From Inia geoffrensis (lineage: Eukaryota > Chordata > Mammalia > Artiodactyla > Iniidae), in assembly GCA_036417435.1 (NCBI GenBank), contig CM070899.1, positions 1,741,001 to 1,805,000 of the forward strand: DNA of 64,000 bases, given 5' to 3'. The translations under genes and the position numbers were made by a program. The notes under the pieces are model-generated. The model saw only the letters and a list, made by a program, of their open reading frames with translations. It did no database searches and was not told where the DNA came from. This document shows positions 34,691 through 47,676 of the stretch, piece by piece; positions within the stretch are counted from its first letter, which is position 1; each line of letters starts with the position of its first letter.

Positions 34691-36139
34691 AGTACCTTCT
34701 GGCCTGTCACCGAGAGACCCCCCCGCCCTTCCTCCCTCCCCAGGATGGAGACACCTGGGTCTCTCCCGGTCATGCCTGAGAGCCGAGGGTCAGGACCGGT
34801 GTGGCCATGGGGTTGGGTTGGAGGCCTCAGGGGGCAGTGGGGAGCCCAGGTCACCCCAGGTTCTGGGAGGAGGATGGAGTTCCCACAGTGGGGCGGAGGG
34901 CAGGGTAAGGGGTGGGTTTGAGGGAAGAGAAAGCACTGGTTTTGATCCCGCAGGTCTGGGGAGTCCAAGGAGCACAGGGCAGAGGCCAGGGGTTGGGGGG
35001 TAGGGGCGACAGAGTCACAGATCTGGGGACATGAAGCCACAGGGTGGAGCAAGGTGGTCCCGGAGGAGAGGGGAGAGGGACAAGGGCCACCAAAAGGACA
35101 GAGCAAGGACACCCACAGGGTGGGGCGGCTGAGGAGCAGCCAGGGAGGAGGCGAAGCACGGAGGGGAGGGGCCCAGATGCCAGGAGCGGCACCACGTGGC
35201 ACCTTCCTCTGCAGCCTGTATGTGACCTCAGTGTGGGGAAGGGGAGGCTGGCTGGCCCTGAGCAAGGGGCCCCAACCACCCTCTCAATCTCTCCCGCCTG
35301 CCTTGCCCTGGAGTGACGTCCGCTAGCAGGGCTGCATCTCACCCCAGGCCCCGCTCCTGGCCGTGGGTCCATTTGCAAGTCTAATCACCCCGCTCCGCTC
35401 TGCCTTTCACACCCCATATATTGGCACCCGAGCCAGAGCCGAGATGCCTGCCTGGGTGAGCTGTGTCTATAAGCTCACAAGTGTGGGGACCCCCTCCTCA
35501 CCCGACTTATAGCACAGGAGCCAGGAGGGAGAGCCCCCAAGGGGCAGGCAGGGAGGTGTGGGGAGAGAGCCTAGGCCAGGCTGGGGCCCAGGGGCCTTCC
35601 TGCAGGAGGGGGCTGGGAACATGCAAGGACAGGGCTCTCTCCCCACTCTGCTCCCCCACCTCCCGCAGCTCACGTTGGGGCCACCCTCCACCCTGCCTCC
35701 CCCCTTCCCCGTCACGGCGCCCCCACAGAGCGGGGAGCAGGTGGGGCCTCACTCCCCCAGGGCTAGGAATTGAGAACTTCAAGGTGGCCACAGCTGAACA
35801 TGAGCACAGTGGGACCCCGAGAGTGGCTGTGGGACTGCATAGGTCTCAGCCCTGTCCCCTCCCCTCCATCCTGCCTGCTCCACCCTGACTCCAGCCCTAG
35901 AAGCTTCCCCGCCCCTCCCTCACTGCCTCCTCCCGAGCCCCACACACCTGCTGCCTCCATGGGGACCCCTGGCCCACTGCTTAGGGTCTGGGCCAGTCTG
36001 CCCAGGACTCTAGACTGGGAGGCCAGGGACCCCTGGAGGCCCACCTGCCCCTTGCATGGCCAGCTGGGGCCAACAGAAGCTCCAAACAGAAAATCCTTGC
36101 ACCAAACTCCAGCTCCCTTCAAGGGAGACTCCAAAGCAG
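34691..36139. other. GC-rich unique sequence
   Basis: No gene recognised. Confidence 0.4.
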
Positions 36140-36640
36140 CCCAAAGACCTGAGCTAGACCCTCAGATTCCTAAATCCTCCCACCCTCAGATCACAGACCC
36201 TGAGACACCTAGAGCCTCATTGCCCCAGAGCCCCAGGCCCTGAGGCCCCCAGGCCCCCAGGCCCCCAGACCCCCAGTCCCCCAGGCCCCCATACCTGCAG
36301 GCCCTGAGACCCTCAGACCCTCAGACCCCAGACCTGAGACCCCCAGGCACTCAGGCCCCCAGACCCTCAGGCCCCAGGCCCCCAGGCCCCCATGCCTGTG
36401 GGCCCTGAGACCCTCAGACCCTCAGATCCCAGACCCCAAGACCCTCAGGCTCCCAGACCCCCAGACCCTCAGGCCCCCAGGCCCCCAGTCCTCCATACCT
36501 GTGGGCCCTGAGACCCTCAGACCCAGAGATCCCAGACCCCCAGACCCTCAGGCCCCCAGGCCCCCAGGCACCATACCTGCGGGCCCTGAGACCCTCAGAC
36601 CCTCAGGCCCCCAGGCCCCAGACCCCAGACCATCACAGGC
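36140..36640. repeat. C-rich minisatellite (cccaggcccccagaccctcag units)
   Basis: A tandem array of 8-9 base units such as gaccctcag, gcccccag and gcccccagac fills about 500 bp, with higher-order repeats such as 'ggccctgagaccctcagacc'. Its left edge grades into the cctgagctagaccctcag region. Confidence 0.85.
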
Positions 36641-38463
36641 ACAGAGTGCCCCCACGGCCAGAGGCAGAAAGGTCTCACTACCCCAGGCGCCACCGAGGAG
36701 CAGCTGGAACTGGAGTTGACGGTTTGAGCAGAGCTCACGGTGAAGGCCTGGAGTAGATGAAAAGCTTCAGGAAGTTGCCATCAGCCACCCAAAGGGACGG
36801 CCCTCACCTGTGCCTCACTCAGACCTCACCTACACCTTCCTCCCTGCAAGGCAGGCTGTCCTGACCCCAGCACTGGGCAAGGGGACTCAGGGCGCCTGCC
36901 AGTTGGGGGGCAGGAGACACTGCCCTGCTGCCCGAGGCCCCATTTCAGGAGGGGGTGCTGATGGAGGCTGAGAGGGAGGCATGGAGGCCAGAGCCTCCCA
37001 GAGAGCATGGCAGGTGGAGGCTGGCTCTGAGGGGGCGGGGGGGGAGGCAGCCTGAGCCAGCAGCCCCCAGACCCACTCCCTCTTCCCGCTGCCCCATTCC
37101 TGGTGCCTGGGGACAGAAAGGGGGCCTCCTGGGGAGAAGCCACCTTGTGACCTAAGTGCCAGGACCAGGCCTGGAAGCCAGACGCTTGGGTCCTGGCTCA
37201 TGGCACCCAGGGAGGGCCGGCCAGGGAGCCAGTGACCATGGCTTGTGAGGACACTAAACGGGCCGGGGACAGAGCCCATCATGAGGGACAGAGGGAGGGC
37301 AAGGGGAAGCCGACAAGGGCAGGGAGACAGACAGGACAGGAAAGGGAGCTGATGGAGACCTTCGGCCTGGGCCCAGTCCTGGCCCCTCTAACTGCCCAGG
37401 AGACCTTGGCACGAGTCCGCGCCCCTCGCCTCAGTTGCCCTCCCCTTGCTGAACGAGGCTGTCCAGACTCTGCCGTTTGGAGCTGACAGCTGGCCCCCCA
37501 CCTCCACCAGACCCCGGGAAAAGAGCAGGAACTGGGGGGCAGCCCTCTCTGCAGCCAGGCCCCTCTCTGCCGTGAGCCACAGGGGCTCTGGAGATGGACA
37601 TTTCTGGAGAAACAAACCCAGAGAAAGGATGAGGAAATAATCATTTCTTAAAGGTGCGTGCCCGCAAACGGCATCCACCCGGCCTGCCAGATGGCTGCCC
37701 TCACCCTGGATGGTCCTGGGGCCCAAGCACCACCACCCACACCCATCTCCTGCAGCCTCCTGGACCCCTGCTCCTCCCAGCCCCACGGCCCCAGCCCCTG
37801 GGGGGGCTCCAAAAAGGAGGGGTTCCCCTACAGAGCTTCATCACCTCAGCTTTGACTGCCAGGAGCCTGGACCCCGGCCTGCCCCCACGGGAGACGGAGG
37901 GAGGACTTCTCATCCCACCTGGCCCAGGACCAGCTCAGCTGCTGTCAGCCAGCGTGGCTAACTGGGTGGGGTTCTTAAATGACACTTAAAGACCCCTATG
38001 CAACCCAGCGGGGAGGCTGGTGAGGGGGCAGCTGGTCCACTGGCCTCCACAGACCAAGGTGCCCACTGGGCCCTGCTCTCTCAACCCCAGCGTCAGCCAA
38101 GGGCACCTGCCCAGCCCGGCTGCAGCACAGAGCCCCACCCTCTTCCTGGCAGCAGCTCAGGGGCCCTCCTGCTGCCCTGTTGGTCCAGCATCTGGACTCT
38201 TCATGCCAACAGCCCCAGGCATCCAGCAGTGCCAAGTTTGGGACGCCCAGCCCGCCCATCCTCTGCTCAAGTGTCACATGCTCTCTGGAAGGTCACCACT
38301 CCTGCCATCGAGCCCCTGAGCTGGCCAGCCGGCTGTCCGTCCAGGACCAGGGGAGGTGGGGAAAGAGGCCGAGAGCAGGGCTCCTGGTGGGAAAGACTCC
38401 CCCAACATCGGGATTCCAAGAACTTTGACATGACAAGCACAGAGCATTGGGGCCAAACTCCCA
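36641..38463. other. GC-rich unique sequence
   Basis: No gene recognised. Confidence 0.4.
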
Positions 38464-38520
38464 CGTGTGTGTGCGCACCTGCATGTGTGTGCATGCGTGT
38501 ATGTGTGTCTGTGCACGCCA
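38464..38520. repeat. Decayed TG/CG-type dinucleotide repeat
   Basis: cgtgtgtgtgcgcacctgc to gtgtctgtgcacgcc is an imperfect dinucleotide repeat. Confidence 0.7.
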
Positions 38521-38529
38521 AGTAATACA

Positions 38530-38685
38530 TCTGTCCTTCCAGGGGAGGCGTGCTTCCCACCAAGCTCATTCTCTTCCTCAGCTTATTAACAAATCGCATG
38601 GCCTGACACGCGTTTCCCCCAGGACTAAATCTCCCCATCCGATCAGCATAATGTGAAATAAGTAAACACTGCGATGCTCCAGCCG
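38530..38685. promoter_or_regulatory. Candidate conserved non-coding element
   Basis: The lower-GC unique block contains cagcttattaacaaatcgca and cagcataatgtgaaataagt. No repeat similarity; inference. Confidence 0.35.
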
Positions 38686-41600
38686 CGCTCGGCCAGCGGC
38701 CACCTCCCCGCCTGCCATCCACCCGCCCCAGCCCTGGGCCCTGCCCAGGACTGGCTGAGTCTGGACCTTGCCCCAAGGGCTCAGAGCCGCGCCAGATCCC
38801 CAGCCCTCACTGCCTGTCATGGCCCATGGAGGGGCCTGGCGTCCCCGGGACTGTCCCCAGGACCTCCTGGCTCCCCTCACACATCTGCCAGCCCTGGGAA
38901 ACTGTTCCCCACCCCGACCCCTGCGTGAAGCTAACTGGGGGTCTTCAGGGCAGGCCCTTGGGGTCACCGCGGTGTTTATAGGGAAACAGTGAACTGTGAG
39001 CAGAAGGGTCCACCCTCGGCTCACACAGGGCTGGAACATGAGGCCAGCCGTGCCCTCCCAGGCCAGGCACTTGCCCCTCTGCCACTGCTTCCCGGATTCC
39101 CGATTCCCTTCTGGCTGATGGGGGAGAAGATGCTTTTCTCTCCAAGGAGAGAGAGAAGTGCACGGCAGGGGGCCAGCAGCTAGATGGGACCGTGAGATGC
39201 ACCCCCCCGCCCTGGTGCCTGGGTCTCGGAGGAGGGGCCACCTGTCGGGCCGCCCAGCTCACAGCCATCTGCTTTGCTGCTCTGAGACAACCCCACCCCA
39301 GACCTGGGGACCGGGAGGCGTGATTTTGGGGCCTCCCTCAGGCTAGGGTTTCCAGGCCCAAAGGGCTCGAGAACAGAAGTCCCCGGGTGGAGCTCACCAG
39401 GCCCTGGGGGCACCTCAGCATCCCCCCCGGCACGACACAGCCCAGAACAGTCCATCCTTGGGAGATCCCAGGCCTCCCACTGCCCGGTGCACCCCTCTGA
39501 GTGGACCAGTGCAGGGTCCGGAGGCTTGAGAGACATGTGAACATCTAGGCTCACGTCCCTGAAAGGGTTGGTCCTGCCCGGCCTCCAGAAAAGCCAGGAA
39601 ACCCCCAGAAGGCCCCAGAAACCCGAGCCCGGAAGCAGATGCAGGGAGCGGAGATGCCAGCCCACAGCTGCCTGAGTGTGGCCCTGAAGCCCAGGCAGCG
39701 CCGGGAGGTGCCTGACCTCGAAGGATAGGCTCTGGGTCACTGAATGCTCCCTCGGTCCCCCGCACTGCCACCCTGAGGAACGGTCTGCTTATCCTCTGCA
39801 CTTTCCCAGTGGCGAGACTGAGGCTCAGAGAGGTGAGGTCACTCCCCCACCCAGCATCACACAGCAGGAAGTGCAGGAACCAGGCCACAGACCTGGCTGT
39901 GTCCTGCTCCAGAAACGGAATTGGGGCAACACTGTGCTTCCTGGCTGTGGGAGGGATGCCCGCCAGCATGTGCATGAGACCAGCCTTTTGTGACAAGCTC
40001 AGCAGATGAGTGTGTTGGCTGCGTCTGGATCCCCCCCACCCCGAGGAAAGTCTCAGGCTCAGCCAGAAAGTGCCACCGGCAGACTATCACTTACAGAGAG
40101 AGGCAAGAGCAGTGTCCCCCTGTCTGCAGGGCGGTTTAGGGACCAGGACCCCAGAAATGGGCCACACATGTAGGCAGCGGGTGGTCTTGAAGTCAGGAGT
40201 GGCCAAGCAGGCCTGGGGGCACAGTGGGCCCCGGTCAGCGATCTTCCCTGCAGCCCACCCGGGTACCCAGAGAGGCTGAGGTTCTTGTCGGGGCTGGAGG
40301 CTGGGGGCTTGGTGGGAGCTCAAGGAGGGGTTGGTGAGACAGGCATGGAGACTCAGGGGATTCCAAACGTGTCCTGCTAGGACAGTCACTGATGCGTGGT
40401 GACCAGCAGGGACCAGCAGGTGACATTCACAGCTAGGCGGGCCCCCAGGCGGGTCAGTTTCCCATCCCAGGGCTGCCACTGAGCACCCCCTCGGGAGACC
40501 CGCAGGGCCCTCGTCAGAGGCTGACCCTTACGCTGGACCCACCACCCTGCTTCTGGGGCGGCCCCCTCCCTCCACGGGCTGCCCCTCCCCATCGCCTCCA
40601 CTCATCCCTGTAGGAGCCCCAGAGCTCAGCACGTCATTAGAACTGTGTCCACTTCTGGGCAAATCAAACCACCCAAAGATGAGCGGCGAGAAATGAAGCC
40701 GGGACCTCTGCTCCTGGGAAGGAGGCAGCAGGCTCCCCGGGGGCTGGAGCGACACGGGAAACCCCCTGGGGGAGCCTGGCTTTCGGGGTGTGCTGCGCAC
40801 CCTGGGTGGATGGGGGCGGGACCGTGAGTCAGCCCTGCACTGATGTTAGAACAACAGAGGCGGGCGCTTGCTGACACAGGTGAAGAATTGTGCACATGGA
40901 GCCCCCGTGACCCTCACTATGGCCTTGTTGCCCTGTTTGGGAGATGGTGAGACCCCAGGTGCAGAGCTGGGACTTGCACCCAGGCTTGGTGCCAGAGCCC
41001 ACCTGTAACCTTGACGCTCTGCCGGCAGCCTTGGGAAGCACAGTGCAGGACGGCCTCCTCACGTCTCCAGGCTCCAGGCCACCACCCACAGATCCCTCCT
41101 GCCCCTGTGCCCAGAAAGCTCCGGTTCCCTGCTGCAGGACCTGGGTCTCCATCTTCTGTCCCCTTTGGCTCGGCCCAGCCCAGGGCTGGGCACACAGGGC
41201 TGGGGAAGTCCCCACAAGAATTCCTTCCTGAAGCCAAATTGCAAGGATGTGGAGCAAGCACCAGCCTCTTCTCAACCTCAGTCTGGGGCCCAGTTGGTGG
41301 CTGATCCGGGCCTGGCTCAGGGGACACAGTGTGGCTGGTGGATGGGCAGGCGGGGCCGGCTCAGGCTGTAGATCATCCCCCGCCAGTCCCGAGTTCTCAG
41401 CCGAGGCTCATCCTGCCTCGTAAAGATGCCAGCGAGCCCTGGGCCAGCACAGGCAGGCCCACAAATCAGCACCAGGCACTGGATTTAGAGCATCACCCCT
41501 CTGCCAGGCAGATCAGCCTCCCCAGGTGGCCACCGAGGCTGCAAGAAATACGGCCCCATGTCTCAGCTGCTGGAGAGACAGGAGAGATTTATTCCAAACC

Positions 41601-42789
41601 AAAGAGGTCTGTGTCCGCTGTCTGGGCATCTCAGACACAGCCCGGCAGTGGCTCTTTCCGCTGGAGGTGAAATCAAGGCACAGGAGGGGGACCTGCCCGG
41701 GACCCACAGTGCCACGTCTGTCTCAGACCCCATAGCCAGGGTTCTATTCTGCGGGTGCTCGGGCCACCAGCTGCCCCCAGGTTGGGAGTTTTCTCTCAGT
41801 GGAGCATCTAGGTCGTCTTCAGAGGACAGTTGAAACCATTTATTAACCTGGACCATGTTTTCCCAAGTAGCTGAGAAAAGCAGGAGCCAGTGGGGGAGAG
41901 GCTGCCTTTCTCCAGATTGGGGGTGTGGGCAAATGGCTGTCCCTGGAGATGGCTGGAGGCGGTGGGCAGACCAGATGACCAATGGCAGGAGGCCTGGCTG
42001 CCCAGGGGGTGGGCGGCACGTCCCAGCTGACCTCACATTCCCCAAGTGATGAGAGCGTGAAGGCGGGTATAGGGTGACCTCACCCTGGAGCCGCCCTATG
42101 GGTTCCCAGGGACGTCACTGCCCCTCCTCCAGCCCCGGGGCCAGGCCGGGTGGCCAGGTAACACCAGCTATTAGACCAGCATCGTCGGCATTGAAGCTAC
42201 AGCCCCAAGACCTCCAGCCAGCAGGCTGCCTCCTGGGTCAGCCACTGAGACCACTGTGAGGCCCAGAGCCTGGCACTTGGAGGAGTCGGACCCAGCCTCG
42301 GGCAACCCCCAAGGATGCCATCACCACTCCCAGATCTCCAGGGCTGCTCAGAGGTGGGGCCTGGGTGCCTCCCCAGCACAGTCCCTGTCCCCCGGAGCTC
42401 CCCTCCGCTCAGGGAGCCCCAGGAGGGGACCTAGGCTGACTGCTCCCCCGACCTGGGCACTCAGAGACTGCAGCGCTCCCAGGGCCTCAGCCCTCACAGC
42501 TGTCATCTCAGGGGCTCGGGGCCTCCCAGCGCTGGAGATCCAGGCCCACGGGCACAGAATGTCCAGTGGGAGGCTGGTGAGGACGCTGTGGCCACCGACT
42601 CAGAGTCAGCAGAAAGCCCAGGCTGGGCGGGCCGGGGCGGGGAGGGGGCCCCGAATTTGCCATTGGATGGCTGGTGGGCTGTCCATTCCAGACTGGGCCA
42701 CCTGGGGAGGGCACAAGGGCCTCCATGCAACCATCGAGGAGTTTAAAAATGACTCCGGCCAAATGCAAGGGCTCCCAGTGGCCAAAGCT
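38686..42789. other. GC-rich unique sequence with MIR-like patches
   Basis: No gene. An antisense MIR-like relic lies at about 39770-39905 (ggcgagactgaggctcagag aggtgaggtc). Short AT-rich patches near 41838 (catttattaacctgg) and 40640 have no identity. Confidence 0.4.
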
Positions 42790-43172
42790 GGAGGGATTTG
42801 AGTAACAAAATTAAGTAGTATTGGATTATAACCCAAAGTATAAAATAAATATCCGCAAGCCTATACCAGTAGACGTAAGTGATGGTATAATTAACAGCTC
42901 GCTTGTGTAGGATAATTCCAAATCATTTACGTAGGTGCCACCGCCCTTTCACCGTGTTACCCGGGGTGGGACCCTGGACCAGAAAAAGGACGTTAGGGGA
43001 AATCTGAACACAGAATGGACTTCAGTTCATAATAATTATCATTATAACAAATGTACACCGCCACTAGTGCAAGATGTTAATATTAGAGGAACCTGGGCGT
43101 GGGGTATATGGGAACTCTCTGTACTACCTTCTGAATTTTTCTATAAATCTAAGATAAAGTTTATTTTCGAAA
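42790..43172 (+). mobile_element. L1-like LINE 3' UTR relic
   Basis: aagatgttaatattagagga acctgggcgtggggtatatg ggaactctctgtactacct and ttttctataaatctaagata aagtttatttt follow the 3' end pattern of old L1 (L1M/HAL1-like) elements in sense orientation. Confidence 0.55.
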
Positions 43173-43283
43173 GGTGATTCTGAAACAAATACAGGATAGC
43201 AGGAGGCTAAGGTTTGGTGCAGCTGGGTGGTGGATGCATAATGAAACTCTGTGCGTATCTCTGTGGGGGTTGTTTCTCCAGGT

Positions 43284-43402
43284 AAAGAGGGGGAGGGGGA
43301 GGGGGAGGGGAGGGGAGGGGGAGGAGAGGGGGGAGGGGAGGGGGAGGGGAGGGGGAGGGGAGGGGAGGGGAGGGGAGGGGGAGGGGAGGGGAGGGGAGGG
43401 AG
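43284..43402. repeat. Purine tract of GGGGA/GGGGGA units
   Basis: About 119 bases are pure purine on the plus strand (gaggggaggggga and variants). Mirror-symmetric units could adopt triplex or G-quadruplex structure. Confidence 0.9.
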
Positions 43403-46400
43403 GAAGACATATATTCATGAAGGCCTCCAGGCCTGGCTACCAGGCCCGCCTTTGTTTGGAAGGCTGAGCAGAGGTTGGTGGTTTTTAATCTGGGATGAAG
43501 TAACCTGGTCAGAAGGAAGTTTGAGGAGGACCCTCTGGCTGCCCAAGGCTGGAGTGGGGCACGGAGGCGGATGGCCCCCCGGCAGGGCGGCGGGCACAGA
43601 GGGAGGGCCCACAGGGCAGGCTCCAGGTACAGCGCCTGCGGAGGCCCCGCCCCAGCTCCCACCCCCTCCCAGAAGACCCCTCCCGGAGACCTCCAACGTC
43701 CTTGTGCGCCCACCTGCCCCTGTGCCAGGCCACGCAGGACTCGGGAGGGGGAGACGCAATGCCCCTTGGCCCTTTGCCCGTCTGGTAGGGAGGCAGGCCC
43801 TGGGCCTGGGCCTTCCTGTCCCCAGCCTCAAGGCGCTGGGGGGAACAGGCCTTCCAGGGTCCCCAGCCCTGAGTTGCGAGTGGGGAGGGGCCCCCCTGAG
43901 CTCTTGGCGGCTCCATCCCCACCCCCACCCCCCACTCTACAGACCTGACCCACAGGAAGCCGGGCTTCTTGGCCAGCCCAGGGAATTCCTTCCCGGCCCC
44001 CTCCCAGCCTCCTGGGCTTCCTGTGTGGAAACGGACCCTGGATCCCGCCTTGGTAAACACAATATCAGCGGGGAGAAGTCACCCTTCGAGCTTCCTGTTT
44101 GCTGGGCGCAGACTCCAGGGCCAAGCCCCGGCCCCCGGGGGCTCTGGGCACCCTGCTGGGGCAAGTAGCGGAGTCTCCACCCCTGAGACAAACCCTCCGC
44201 CACCCAGGGCTGCAGGGAGATCCCACTGGGGGCCTCGAACTCCCCTGGGACCATGGGGCCCAGGATCCCAAGCGAGTGTCCTGCACCCCAAGACAGGTCT
44301 TGCATGCACCCCTGGATGGCACCAGGAGGCCGGCCAGGGGTTTTGGCACTGGGGGGCGACCCAGGGGTGGGACAGACGCCCATCCATGAGCACCCAAACG
44401 GTGGCATAAACAGAGGCCGGAACCGAGGCCACTACCCTCCGCTGCCCCTGCCCTAGACCTCAGGAGAGCACCAGGTGCCCCACGAGGGGCGGGCGGTCAC
44501 TGCTGTTTATTTAGGACCCGTCACTCCACCCCTGCCAGGCCACAGGGCTCAGGCCTAGTGGGAGCCCCACAGGGGTGGCTGACGTGAGCTCACCCCCATT
44601 TCCCAGGGAGGACATGGATCAGGAGGGGACAAGCCCCCACAGCTGGCGTCACTGGGGCCAGAGCCCAGGAGACAGATGGCCCCACGGGCAGAGAAGGGCC
44701 CAAGGCAGGCAAGAAAGCCCTGGGGCACAGGCTCCCACACCTCTGCTGCCGCTGCTCTGATCCCTCCCGCCACCGTCCCCACTGCTGTCACCCTCCCCAG
44801 GGCCACGGCTTGGGTGACCACAGGAGGAGGCTCAGAGGACCGAACGCTCGCTCTCGAAGATCCAGACCCTTCTCCTGGCACCTGAAGCCCTGGGCGGGGG
44901 TCAGCGTGCCCCTTGGTCCAGATGGGGCCCAGGAAGGAGCGGGTAAGTCTCCCCCAGGGGCCGCGGGCCAGGTGCTCAGTTCCCGCTCCGCCAGCCCGCC
45001 CACCCCGGAAGAAAGGGACCCACCCAGCGTGCCCCACGCACCATCCCATCCCCCACACAGCCCAGGTGAGATGGTGCAAGGCATGCTGGGAGCAAGAGCA
45101 CAGCCCTCAGAATGGATCCCGGGCTCACAGGCCAGCCCTGGTCCGTGAGCATGGAGCCCTGACCCACCCAGACCCCAGCCGCACCCTGGTCCCTCAGGAT
45201 GGAAGAGCCACCGGGCCAGCACCTCTACACAGCAAGGTCAGACCCTGGATCACCGGATCCACAGACCAGGGGGTCTTCTCAGCCCCTCCCTTCAGACAAC
45301 AGGTCCTGAAAGGATCTATGTCCCCATCCCACCACACCTGTCCCAACCCCCCAGAACCCCCCAAATTCAGTGACAGAGAAGAAGGCTTGGGAGGCATCAG
45401 GCTGGCCTCAGAACAGAGAGGGAGAGCCTGCAGGGTGGGGTGGGGGGTCCAGGGTGCCGGTGCCTCTCGGCCGACATGCAACCCCGATCCCAGGGGCCCC
45501 AAATGCCATCGACAGCAGACAGCAAGGAGGCAGCCCGGCGCGGGGGCTCGGTATGGGCGACCCTGGGGCTGGACCACGGGGGCCAGGGCCACACGGCCAC
45601 ACAAAGGACCGGGCCCGGGAAGGGTTCAGGGAAGCAGCTTGCGAACTGTTAAGTGCTCTTGGGCTTGGACCTGCTCTATCCCAGAGGGACGCTCCTTGAG
45701 GCGAGGCCTCGTTCACTTGTTCGCTCGTTCATTCATCCAGCATGTGCCCCCGGGGCCCCACTGGGGTCCCACTCTGTGCCCGATGGGGGGGTGCAGCCAT
45801 GACTCAGACCCCACCACGCCCCCGAGGGGCCCCATCGAGGCCGGGAGACGGGCTGAGACCAAACAGGGTGTGACGTTCCAGGTGGATGCAGCACCGGGCA
45901 GCCAGGCCACCAAGGAGGGGCCCCGACACTCGCCGCCTGGAGGAAAAGTCCCAGGGGTTTGTGAGGGGCCCGGCTGGCTGGGAGGGGCCTCGAGGTGCCC
46001 GCGTGGCTGCCTGCGGTGGGGACACCCAGATGGGGCGGGGGCGGCAGCCAGGGAGCATCCACGGCCATCAGGTAGGGAGGCCTGAGCACAGCAGAGGGGC
46101 GGAGTGGGGAGGGTGGCTGTGCTGGGTGGGGACCCCCTCCAGCTCAGGGGATCCTGAACCTTGACGTGCCCGTGGAGTGTCTGCTCGTCTACCTCCTGGA
46201 AAGGCAGGTGGGGGTCTCCCGAGGGGTCACCATGGCCGCTGCCAGCATTTCCCCAGCTAACATAAGCTCTGGGAAGGGGGCCAGGAGCCCACCAGAAAAT
46301 GCTGCTTCCCATCAGCCCAGCCCCTGCCCCTGGCTCCCTGCCTCAGGACCCCGAGAGCCGGGCAACTCGAGATGGAGTGGCTGGGGAGGGGGACAGAGAG

Positions 46401-46604
46401 GAGATGGGGGCTTGCATCCCAGCCTGCAGGAGGACCTCCTCCCGGTCAGTGCCTTCTCGCCTACAACGCTGGTCCCTACAGGGGATGCTGTAGGGTTTGT
46501 GGGCAGAGGGAGGGTCCCCTGCTGATCCCGTGGACGCATCCCTCCAACGTTCTGCAGCCCCCCCGCCCCAGGACCCTCAGAGGACTGCACGCCCAGTGAA
46601 CTCA
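43403..46604. other. GC-rich unique sequence downstream of KIF26A
   Basis: No gene. The 305- and 390-codon plus-strand open frames here have no domain, codon bias or splice support. A patch near 44575-44660 resembles antisense MIR weakly. Confidence 0.45.
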
Positions 46605-46614
46605 GGAGCCGCGT

Positions 46615-47676
46615 GAACAATGGATGCATCTTTTATTCACAAAAGCTGTAGCAAGATATTATCTACACATGTGTACAAAGGTTTGGACAACCCTAGAAAA
46701 CACATGACGGTCAGAAAACAGAACCCGTAGTGACAGGCACGTCCCGCTCGCCAGCAGGCTCGCCCCTGGTCTACATTTGGCAGGAAGTGCCTCCGAGGAC
46801 CCTCGCCCGGCTTGGGGACCCCCCAGAAAGAGTCCGGCCGCAGTGACACCTTCCATAGAAAACCATAAAAACATAGATCATTTTTCTTCAAATTCCGACT
46901 GCAAATACCTCATTTATAGGCAAAACGATATAAAAATACGAACCTAACAGAACCTTTACAAAACCCTCCCCCTCCCCCTCCCATCTGCGTGTGTGTTGGC
47001 TTGTTTTTTTGCTTGTGGTTTTGGTAAGAATTCCTGCCGTGGAAGAAGGCGCCAGGTGCCTTCAGCTCGACCCTTGGGCGCCGCCCTCCCGGTGACCTCA
47101 GAACAGAGCAGGTCCTGGGGATAGGAGGGTCGGCCATCCCCGCCTGGAAGACCCCACCGGCTCAATCTGCGCAGAGAACACATGCCGGCCGAGGGTCTGG
47201 AGACCACCAAGGCGGGCCCTGCTGAGAGGAAACAGCTATGAAAGAAAAGCAACCCTGAACCCTATACCAGAGCCCGGCGAGCCCGGGGCTGTCTTGCTAC
47301 ATGGAACTGCTTGGCTGTAAAGAAGGCGCCATCAGATCAAACAGTCGGGCCGGCGGCCTCAGCGCACCGTCTGCTGGTGTCTTGAGTCCTTAGCACCAAA
47401 CGCGAAAAGGAGAGAAATCCAGTCCAAGGTTAAAGGCACTTGCGTTGCTGTCCGGGGGCGATAGTCTTCCCGTGTCCTGCTCACTTGCTCCTCCGTCCTC
47501 ATGCTCGGCCGGCCCCTCCCCTGCCTCACGCTCCACCGCCTCCAAGACCCGCGGGTCCCCGCTGGACCCTCTGCATCCTCGTCCCTCCAACCCCTGCCAC
47601 ATCCTCGCTCCGTCCCACGTCCCATCCTCGAGCCCCCGACACCCCCGTCCCCTCCCCCGTGTCCCAGTGCCCAGCC
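46615..47676 (-). other. KIF26A: KIF26A 3' UTR
   Basis: About 1.06 kb of non-coding sequence follows the stop codon up to the expected cleavage site 15-25 bases past the AATAAA signal. It becomes AT-rich towards its end. The short reading frames inside it have no similarity I recognise. The exact cleavage position is inferred, not seen. Confidence 0.8.

Noticed and set aside
43251..44168. Plus-strand open frame of 305 codons
   Set aside because: Its first third is the purine repeat; the rest has no recognisable domain.
44500..44512. AATAAA-like sequence on the minus strand near 44505 as an alternative KIF26A polyadenylation site
   Set aside because: It lies 2.1 kb beyond the well-placed signal at 46632 with no continuity of UTR-like sequence; a chance match is simpler.
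44913..46085. Plus-strand open frame of 390 codons downstream of KIF26A
   Set aside because: No domain, biased to Pro/Gly/Arg as expected from high GC, and no splice or polyadenylation context. Antisense or intergenic noise is simpler.
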